From positions 1 through 16,961 of the forward strand of contig JBFHGJ010000121.1 of the NCBI GenBank assembly GCA_041583135.1: DNA of 16,961 bases, given 5' to 3'. The stretch is from JABSOG01 sp041583135 (GTDB lineage Bacteria; Pseudomonadota; Gammaproteobacteria; Enterobacterales; Alteromonadaceae). The translations under genes and the position numbers were made by a program. Position 1 is the first letter of the stretch, and the number at the start of each line of letters is the position of its first letter. Below are positions 1 to 6,258 of this stretch, in pieces. A model generated the notes under the pieces. It saw nothing but the letters and a program-made list of their open reading frames with translations, did not search any database and was not told where the DNA came from.

Positions 1-491
1 ATAGAAAAATGCAGTATGTCAGTGCTTTTATCGACGGCTTCATTCCCAAAATCAACGGCCACAAGTTTCATTTAAGAGACACCATCTACACCTCGGATAA
101 TTATCTTGAGATAAAAAGCGCCCTCACCCGCTACCTCAATGTCAATTTGGACACCAGTATCATAGTCGGATCCGGTCTGGTCGCCCAAGCCGCCGTAGAA
201 GTGCTGCACGAAATGTCACTTACCGGGGATGTACAAATTATCTCGTATGAGCTGAGTGCACAAATTTATCGTAATATTAAGCGCGGTAAGATTGATGCCG
301 CCATTACCGCGCCACCGGTGATCCAAGGTCTGTTGGCAGTGGATATGGCGTTAAAGCTACAAAATAAAACTCTCAGCAAAGGCCATGTCAGTCCTGCGGT
401 AGAACTGGTCGATACCGAAAACCTGCCACAGTTTGACATCAGCCGTTCTTTTGCCCCTTACGGCTATCGTGAAACGCTGGAAGTGAACTGA
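1..491 (+). CDS. Periplasmic sugar/ligand-binding protein, TorT-like (3' part)
   Basis: The reading frame is open to the left edge, so the first ATG at position 9 is probably internal and the gene starts outside the window. The visible 160 or so residues look like the C-terminal half of a periplasmic binding protein of the LacI/RbsB fold (Peripla_BP type). They show alternating strands and helices, with a hydrophobic strand IIVGSGLVAQ followed by a helix, then VQIISYELSAQ and KIDAAITAPPVIQG. The last segment fits the part of this fold that contacts ligand. The stop codon overlaps the start of a membrane histidine kinase by one base (TGATG), so the two are translationally coupled. By analogy with TorT/TorS and LuxP/LuxQ, I infer that this protein binds a small molecule in the periplasm and passes the signal to that kinase. 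The TorT resemblance is from recall, and the ligand is unknown. Confidence 0.75.
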   Translation, partial: RKMQYVSAFIDGFIPKINGHKFHLRDTIYTSDNYLEIKSALTRYLNVNLDTSIIVGSGLVAQAAVEVLHEMSLTGDVQIISYELSAQIYRNIKRGKIDAAITAPPVIQGLLAVDMALKLQNKTLSKGHVSPAVELVDTENLPQFDISRSFAPYGYRETLEVN

Positions 492-2158
492 TGAAGCGCG
501 CCAACCTGATTTATTTACTCAGCGTTTCTATGTTGCTGCTGATAGGTCTGAGCACAACCGCCTACTTATCCACTTCGGTACGCAACAATGCCACCGACGT
601 ATGGCTCAATAAATCCTTTCAGCAGGCTGAGCAGATCACCAATATCTTTTTGAGCTGGTTGGATAAGGAGAACGAAACCTTCAAAGGCGTTGCCTCATTG
701 TTCTATGGCACCGAAGATATTGCTCAAGAAGAATTTGCCACCTCGATTGCGGTCATTGAGCAAACCGAATTGTCTATTCGCCAGTTATCGGTTGCCTTTG
801 TGTTCCAAACCCGCACTGAGCATTGGGTGGTCGGCCTTGCTGCCGGTAGCGATGATTTGTGGCAGCTCAATATGCCCCTACCTCAAGATCTGTCGAGCAC
901 AAAGTCTATCATTGAAACGATAACCAAAGCCCTCAACTCCCCGGAAAGACCCATTGTAGGCCCGGTATTTACCAGTAAAACCGGCGCGCATATGGTGGTA
1001 CTGGCGTTTGTGGTCACCAACAGCGACACCAAGGGGGTGCTGCTCTCTGCGGTCAACCTCGATACCATGTTACAAGGCATAAATGAACTTCACGTCCCGC
1101 AAGGGCTACAGTTTTCGTTGAATTTCGGCGACGATTCGATGACCTATGCTACCGACTTCCAAGCCAAAGACATTGAAGCGTCGAAAACCCTGAGGGTTAT
1201 CGGCGTCGATAAAGAGTGGCAATTTGATTGGTCGGTAGACAGCAGCTATCAAGGCGGCCCAGATACTTCGATGGCCACTGCGATTTTGATCGGTGGCATG
1301 GTCATTTCCATTTTGGTGGCCCTTTTGGCCTGGATCCAAGCCAGACAGAACGAGCAGATCACCCAAAAGGTTATCGAAAAGACTGCGCAGCTAAAAAGCG
1401 CACAGGAACAGCTGGTGCAGTCGGAAAAAATGGCCTCTCTCGGCTCATTGGTTGCCGGTGTTTCTCACGAACTCAATACCCCTATTGGCATCGCGCTGAC
1501 CGCTTCGACTTCACTGCTGTCGATGACCAGAGAAATGCGTCATCGGTTACAATCCAATACCCTTAAAAAATCTTCATTGCTTAATTACTTTGAACAAGCG
1601 TGCTCTGCCACCGAATTGGTCGAGTCGAACATCAACCGTGCCACTGAGCTTATCACCAGCTTTAAGCAGGTGGCCGTGGACCAGACCAGCGAACGTCGTC
1701 GCCACTTTAACCTATTGAAGAACATCGAAGATGTGGTCAAAACTCTGACCCCGAAACTCAAAGGCACCAGCCATACGGTTAACATCGACGTTCCAAGCGA
1801 TATCGAAATGCTCAGCTACCCGGGGCCTTTGGGCCAAGTGCTAACCAACTTCATCACCAACACCTTGATCCACGGTTTTGAGGGCATGGATGACGGCGTA
1901 ATGGAGATAGTCGCGGTTCACAACGACAACCTTGTGGTGATCACCTATCGGGATAACGGCTGTGGCATTGATGAGGCCAATCTGCCTAAGATCTTCGACC
2001 CCTTCTATACTTCAAAACTTGGTAAGGGCGGCTCAGGTCTTGGCCTTAATGTCGTATATAACCTTTGCACCGGGGTGTTGGGCGGTGAGGTCGATGTCTC
2101 CAGCGCCAAAGGTAAAGGCATTACGTTTGTGCTTAAACTGCCACTAGAGGCAGCTTAA
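491..2158 (+). CDS. Membrane sensor histidine kinase without receiver domain
   Basis: This is a 555-residue inner-membrane histidine kinase. A first membrane segment lies at about 5-26 and a second at about 262-283. Between them is a periplasmic sensor region of about 230 residues. A coiled linker (about 285-310) leads to the H box GVSHELNTP with the phospho-accepting His326. The ATPase domain follows, with the N box around Asn453/Asn457 (LTNFITNT), the G1 box DNGCGID, the F box FDPFYTSK and the G2 box GGSGLGL. The protein ends directly after the ATPase domain, so there is no receiver or HPt domain, unlike TorS. It needs a separate response regulator, and none is present downstream. The start is fixed by coupling to the upstream binding-protein gene and by a GGAAG-like ribosome site. 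The likely role is transduction of a ligand signal from the periplasmic partner. The identity of the signal is not visible. Confidence 0.93.
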   Translation: MKRANLIYLLSVSMLLLIGLSTTAYLSTSVRNNATDVWLNKSFQQAEQITNIFLSWLDKENETFKGVASLFYGTEDIAQEEFATSIAVIEQTELSIRQLSVAFVFQTRTEHWVVGLAAGSDDLWQLNMPLPQDLSSTKSIIETITKALNSPERPIVGPVFTSKTGAHMVVLAFVVTNSDTKGVLLSAVNLDTMLQGINELHVPQGLQFSLNFGDDSMTYATDFQAKDIEASKTLRVIGVDKEWQFDWSVDSSYQGGPDTSMATAILIGGMVISILVALLAWIQARQNEQITQKVIEKTAQLKSAQEQLVQSEKMASLGSLVAGVSHELNTPIGIALTASTSLLSMTREMRHRLQSNTLKKSSLLNYFEQACSATELVESNINRATELITSFKQVAVDQTSERRRHFNLLKNIEDVVKTLTPKLKGTSHTVNIDVPSDIEMLSYPGPLGQVLTNFITNTLIHGFEGMDDGVMEIVAVHNDNLVVITYRDNGCGIDEANLPKIFDPFYTSKLGKGGSGLGLNVVYNLCTGVLGGEVDVSSAKGKGITFVLKLPLEAA

Positions 2159-2176
2159 GGGTAAACACCACTCAGA

Positions 2177-4561
2177 TTAAATGCGAAGTCCAACAACCGG
2201 CTTAGCGGCAATATCGTCGTCGAGCTTCACATTACAGGTCAAAAGCCGATCCTGAGCAATACCATGATGCTCAACCAAATAGGTCTTAACCGCTTGCTGA
2301 CGTGTTTCGGCATGACGGCGCAACAACTCAATGGCCACCTCATCTAACGTTTGCCCCTGTGGCAATTCCGCTTGCGTCGCGTTGGCGCACAGCACCAAGG
2401 AAACCTTCAGTTTTTGCTGGAGTACCGTTGCGGCCTTATCTAGACGGGCCATTGCCTTATCGTCTAAAGATTGCGAGCCGACAACAAATTCAATCGGTTC
2501 GAACCTAAGCGCCGTCGCAAGGCTCACCAAGTCGCCTGCAATACTCAACACGCCCAAAGGCGAATAGGTATACAGCACAGCCGTTTTAATCGCTTTTAAG
2601 CTCACAGTTTCAAGCACACCTGAAAGTGAAAAATCCGGCTGACTCAAATTGCCTTTGACCGGCAAACTTAACGCAATGCTGTCATCACTATCGCGGATCA
2701 GATCAAGCGCCGTAGGCAGCGGTACGCCTAATTTTTGATTGAGACTCGATTGCTCAAACTGTTGTAACGCCCCCAACTCAAATTTACTCAGCAGCAGATC
2801 AAAACGACTATCGATAACGTCGCCGGCGATACCCAGTTTGAAATCGACGTTTAGCTGACCTTGGTCGATACGGTAACCGATAAATCTAGCGCTATAAGGT
2901 GAGTATGGCGTTAATGACAGGTGAGCCAAGCGGCCATCTATGTTTAACGCCAACGGCTTACCAAGCGATAGCTGGCCCTTAGTGTTGAGCGCGCCGCTAT
3001 CTTGGATCATGGCACTCATTTCAATCAATCCCGGCACGCCCTGCTCAGCGATGACCAACGGCGTCACACTAAGCTGCAAACCATTGATCACATGAGTAAC
3101 GGCTTTGCCTGAGGTTGATTCGGTTAAACTCAGCTGATGGCTTTTCTCCACACTTAAACGTGCGATATTGAGCGTCATTGGTTTCTCAGTTGGCGATGAT
3201 TTTGACTCAGCGTTTTCTTCAGCCCGAGGTGCCAGCCAATTGGCCAGATTCAAACCTTGCGCGTCATCTTGCACCAATTTGGCTTGTAAACCGATGATCT
3301 GCAATAACCCGATATCAAGTTGCTGAGCATGTTTAAGGGTATCAACTTGCAAGGCATCCAATGACAGCAGCTTTTCACCGGGTTTGTCCAAATCCGCCAT
3401 AACGCCAACGTTACTCAGTTCAATGCCTTGGGCAGATTGCTCCGATCCGCTGCCACGAAGCGCTGCGACACGCATCGACTCAAGTCGCAACAGCTCGGCA
3501 TAGTCGCCGTGTATTGCCCGCTGATTGAGCCAAACCTCTTTGATACTAAGCCCTTTGACCTCACCCTGTGGCTCTTTGACGGCGAACTGAAGCCTGTCAA
3601 TATCCAGCGCTTGAACCTCCGCGATTTGGCTATCACCCTCATATGCACTGAGCCCTTTAAGTCCAAAAGCGCTTAGCACTGCATTTTCACCGTCACTCAA
3701 AGCAACCGAAGCAATCGCCAGCTTATCGACGTTGATACGATGCCCACCAGCATTCGCGCCAAACCGATGGATCTCGCTCTGCCCTATTGAGCCTGTAAGC
3801 GTATTGATATCGAGCTGGCTGTGACCGATGTTAATTTTGTCAAGCGACGCGGCATTGATGGTCGTGTTAAGGGCTGCCAGATCAATGGATTGCCAACTCA
3901 GCTGCGCCCCATCAAGGTTTAACGCACTTACCCGTAACGAATCTAACCTGGCTTTATCGACCCATTCGAACTCAGTTAAAGCGATGTTGCCGTTAAATTT
4001 TGGCCCGCCACGACTTGAGGCCACAAACTCGCTATCAAGCTCAAGACTTTGCCAGTTGGCGCAATGGTTTTGCATCGCAGCCGTATCACCATAGCACAGT
4101 TCAAAACGATTAAGCGCCACTTCCCCAACGCGAAGCAGCCAAGGCTTGCTCGCCTCTTGTTGCTGGCTATCGGCAGCAAACCAAGCCAGCTCAATCGGTC
4201 CTATCGATGTCAATTCCCCTTGCGTTGCGTGAATATCGAGCGCCAGACCAACCAAGCTCAACTTGTCTACAGTCACTTGGTTACTGAGTAAGCCAGACCA
4301 TTGCCAGTCGAGGGTGAAGGTATCGAAGCTCAGTCTGCGGGCCTTATCACTACCAAGTTGAACCTTGTTTAGCTGTAGCTGACTATCGAGCAGGCTCAGT
4401 TGTATTTCAGCGATGCTGGCATTGACCCCCAAATTATCGAAATAGCGGATAGCGCCCCACTTTGCCAGCTGCGCACTGAACACCACCAACAAGCTCAAAA
4501 TAATAAGAAAAACAAAGACAAAAACGCCAAGACGCCGCTGTAACTTGCGATAACCGGTCAT
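2177..4561 (-). CDS. DUF748 / AsmA-like inner-membrane protein
   Basis: This is a 794-residue protein with a positively charged start (MTGYRKLQRRLG) and one hydrophobic anchor at about 12-32. A long periplasmic region rich in beta strands and in repeated phrases such as 'xxLSLxxLxLDIxA' follows. This pattern is typical of the AsmA/DUF748 superfamily, whose members are thought to form long lipid-transporting grooves between the two membranes. The last 100 or so residues (from IEFVVGSQSLDD, through LDKAATVLQQ and HAETRQQAVKTYL) resemble the OmpA-like tail often seen at the end of DUF748 proteins. That domain is usually linked to peptidoglycan contact. The gene lies 109 bases downstream of the seryl-tRNA synthetase gene on the same strand and could share its transcript. 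It converges on the kinase gene with an 18-base gap. Family assignment is from recall, and the precise function is unknown. Confidence 0.85.
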   Translation of the reverse strand: MTGYRKLQRRLGVFVFVFLIILSLLVVFSAQLAKWGAIRYFDNLGVNASIAEIQLSLLDSQLQLNKVQLGSDKARRLSFDTFTLDWQWSGLLSNQVTVDKLSLVGLALDIHATQGELTSIGPIELAWFAADSQQQEASKPWLLRVGEVALNRFELCYGDTAAMQNHCANWQSLELDSEFVASSRGGPKFNGNIALTEFEWVDKARLDSLRVSALNLDGAQLSWQSIDLAALNTTINAASLDKINIGHSQLDINTLTGSIGQSEIHRFGANAGGHRINVDKLAIASVALSDGENAVLSAFGLKGLSAYEGDSQIAEVQALDIDRLQFAVKEPQGEVKGLSIKEVWLNQRAIHGDYAELLRLESMRVAALRGSGSEQSAQGIELSNVGVMADLDKPGEKLLSLDALQVDTLKHAQQLDIGLLQIIGLQAKLVQDDAQGLNLANWLAPRAEENAESKSSPTEKPMTLNIARLSVEKSHQLSLTESTSGKAVTHVINGLQLSVTPLVIAEQGVPGLIEMSAMIQDSGALNTKGQLSLGKPLALNIDGRLAHLSLTPYSPYSARFIGYRIDQGQLNVDFKLGIAGDVIDSRFDLLLSKFELGALQQFEQSSLNQKLGVPLPTALDLIRDSDDSIALSLPVKGNLSQPDFSLSGVLETVSLKAIKTAVLYTYSPLGVLSIAGDLVSLATALRFEPIEFVVGSQSLDDKAMARLDKAATVLQQKLKVSLVLCANATQAELPQGQTLDEVAIELLRRHAETRQQAVKTYLVEHHGIAQDRLLTCNVKLDDDIAAKPVVGLRI

Positions 4562-4670
4562 AGATTTAAGCTGTAGTAAAAGAGATCAGATGGAAGGAGT
4601 GTAGTTGGCCATCCTTGGCCTTTCAAGCGAGCCTGCCTTGAGTACGGCAGTCAGATTTTTAGACAGTCGA

Positions 4671-5954
4671 TTAGGCGCTTAGCACCTCGGCACCACCCAT
4701 GTAAGGTCGTAAAACCTCAGGAATGGCGATAGAGCCGTCTTCACGCTGGAACTGCTCTAAGATAGGGATCAATGCACGGGTCGTTACGCCAGTACCGTTT
4801 AATGTATGAACGAAAGCCGGCTTGTCTTTGCCTTTTTTGTGGCGGATCTTCAAACGACGCGCCTGATATTCAGTACAGTTGCTACAGCTAGTCAATTCGC
4901 CCCAGCCCCACGCACTTTCATCTTCACTGTGACGGCCGATCATCAAGCCTTCAATGTCATATTTCATATAGGCAGGGGCACCTAAGTCGCCAGCACAAAT
5001 ACGAATAACACGGAAGTGAATACCCAAGCGTTTGAACACTTCAACTTCAAACTCATAAATGGTTTGCAATGCTTGCTCAGATTGCTCCGGCAATACCAAG
5101 CTGACCAACTCGACTTTATGGAACATCTTGTTGCGGTATAAACCAGCGTCACGTCTGCCTGAGGCACCTTCGCGGCGGAAACACGGCGTCATCGCAACCA
5201 GATTGATAGGCAGTTCATCGGTATTTAGGATCTCACCGGCAAATTGGCCAACCAAAGAGATCTCTGCGGTACCGGCTAGACACAGATCGTCACTGGCCAA
5301 AGAGAAAATTTCCGTACCGTCGTCATCGCGACGTGGGTTAAAACCAAGACCTGACAAGATTTCAGGACGGGCAACCAAAGGCACGCTCACTGGCGTAAAG
5401 CCTTTTTCAACCGCCAAATCTTGCACAAAGCGCAAAACGGCTGTTTCCAAACGGGCCAAAGGACCACGTAACAATGGGAAACCGGCACCGGCAACACGGG
5501 TCGCCGCTTCAAAATCCATACCCAGCGCTTTACCAAGGGCAATGTGATCTTTTGGTTCGAAATCGAAAGTTGGCTCTGGTCCGAACTTTTCCAGCTCAAC
5601 GTTTTCTTCGTCGGTAGAGCCCATCGGCGTGTCGTCGGCGTAGGTGTTTGGTACGGTTTTGATCACCGAATCAAACTCACTTTGCACTTGGGTCAAAAGG
5701 TGGTCAAGAATACTGACCTCTTTTTTCAATACCTTACCTTCGGCGATAAGCGCAGGACGCTCCTCTGGCGTCGCCTTTTTCATGCTGGCGGCAATTTGAT
5801 TGCCTTTTTGACGTAGGTTTTCAACCTCTGCGGTGAGTTTACGTCGTTGTTGGTCTAGTGCCAGAAGTTGCACGATGTCTACATTCATGCCGCGCTGTTT
5901 GCAGTTTTCCTGCACGGCTTCGGCATTATTGCGGATAAAATCGATGTTGAGCAT
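4671..5954 (-). CDS. serS: Seryl-tRNA synthetase, divergent (mitochondrial-like) type
   Basis: This class II aminoacyl-tRNA synthetase of 427 residues charges tRNA-Ser with serine using ATP. The N-terminal tRNA-binding helical arm (about 25-105) is complete. The catalytic core has the serine-recognition TAE loop (Thr229, Glu231), motif 2 with FRRE (Arg260, Glu262), the SCSN-x-x-x-YQARR segment, motif 3 NGTGVTTR (Arg393), and the ending PEVLRPYMGG typical of SerRS. Several features differ from the Escherichia and Shewanella SerS sequences I remember. Motif 2 ends GLYRNKMFHKVE (residues 271-282) instead of GLIRxHQFxKVE. Motif 3 is one residue shorter between Asn386 and Arg393. About six extra residues lie between the DIE and SCSN motifs. 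TAEISLVGQF and GLY-R recall the mitochondrial SARS2 type. The usual serS neighbours (lolA, rarA, crcB) are absent. It may be a second SerRS. The family is certain; the divergent-copy idea is inferred. Confidence 0.96.
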   Translation of the reverse strand: MLNIDFIRNNAEAVQENCKQRGMNVDIVQLLALDQQRRKLTAEVENLRQKGNQIAASMKKATPEERPALIAEGKVLKKEVSILDHLLTQVQSEFDSVIKTVPNTYADDTPMGSTDEENVELEKFGPEPTFDFEPKDHIALGKALGMDFEAATRVAGAGFPLLRGPLARLETAVLRFVQDLAVEKGFTPVSVPLVARPEILSGLGFNPRRDDDGTEIFSLASDDLCLAGTAEISLVGQFAGEILNTDELPINLVAMTPCFRREGASGRRDAGLYRNKMFHKVELVSLVLPEQSEQALQTIYEFEVEVFKRLGIHFRVIRICAGDLGAPAYMKYDIEGLMIGRHSEDESAWGWGELTSCSNCTEYQARRLKIRHKKGKDKPAFVHTLNGTGVTTRALIPILEQFQREDGSIAIPEVLRPYMGGAEVLSA

Positions 5955-5972
5955 GAGTTATCAATCCAAGTG

Positions 5973-5997
5973 CTGTCGTGTTTTCACATCACGACAG
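5973..5997 (-). promoter_or_regulatory. Inverted repeat in serS leader
   Basis: This is a perfect 8-bp inverted repeat (CTGTCGTG / CACGACAG) with a 9-base spacer, ending 18 bases before the serS start codon. In the serS mRNA it would fold just upstream of the ribosome site and could affect translation. Read on the + strand it is followed by AAGTTTTT, so it could instead stop antisense transcripts. Only the palindrome is seen; any role is inferred. Confidence 0.5.
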
Positions 5998-6030
5998 AAG
6001 TTTTTATCAAATATTATTCGGTGAAGTCGT

Positions 6031-6055
6031 AAAGACCGCCGAAAAGGCGGTCTTT
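6031..6055. terminator. Strong hairpin, possible bidirectional terminator
   Basis: This is a perfect 10-bp stem AAAGACCGCC / GGCGGTCTTT with a 5-base loop (GAAAA). The stem is GC-rich at the loop side and ends in TCTTT on both strands, a shape common for rho-independent terminators in this group of bacteria. There is no long T run outside the stem on either strand. It separates the glycoside hydrolase gene from serS, both on the - strand. The 304-base stretch 5955-6258 holds only this hairpin, the serS leader hairpin and the short open stretch described at 6154-6258. Confidence 0.65.
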
Positions 6056-6153
6056 GACGAAAAAATTAAGGCGCTTATGCTATCACAAATAAATAGAGTT
6101 AAAAACTGCCTGCACTCGGTTAGGCTATCTTTAACCTGCATTTAGTGAAGCGA

Positions 6154-6258
6154 TTAATCCAAGCTGAGCAAATATTGAATAATATTGTTGTCATCGTCCA
6201 CGCTCGCGAGTTTTTCGCGGTTTATCTTGTACTTAAAGTTAACAATAAAGGTAAAAAG
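6154..6258 (-). other. In-frame open stretch after the GH5 stop codon
   Basis: Directly after the TAG that ends the glycoside hydrolase gene, the same frame stays open for 34 codons and ends in TAA. The encoded text includes NREKLASVDDDNNIIQYLLS, which reads like ordinary protein rather than random translation. It has no start codon with a ribosome site. It could be a relic of a gene displaced by the hydrolase, or a C-terminal extension lost to a nonsense mutation. It could also be chance. I recognise no family. Confidence 0.2.

Noticed and set aside
1228..1566. A 112-codon frame on the + strand inside the kinase gene
   Set aside because: It overlaps conserved kinase motifs in another register and has no start signal.
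4633..4650. CTGCC / GGCAG hairpin behind serS as its terminator
   Set aside because: The stem has only five base pairs, and the T run lies on the wrong strand for serS.
5059..5547. A 162-codon open frame on the + strand inside serS
   Set aside because: It lies wholly antisense to a clear synthetase gene, has no ribosome site, and its Lys/Arg/Ser-rich composition is typical of a mirror frame.
6154..6258. Programmed stop-codon readthrough of the GH5 gene
   Set aside because: The TAG is followed by CTT, not a known readthrough context, and the enzyme is complete without the tail; a remnant or chance is simpler.
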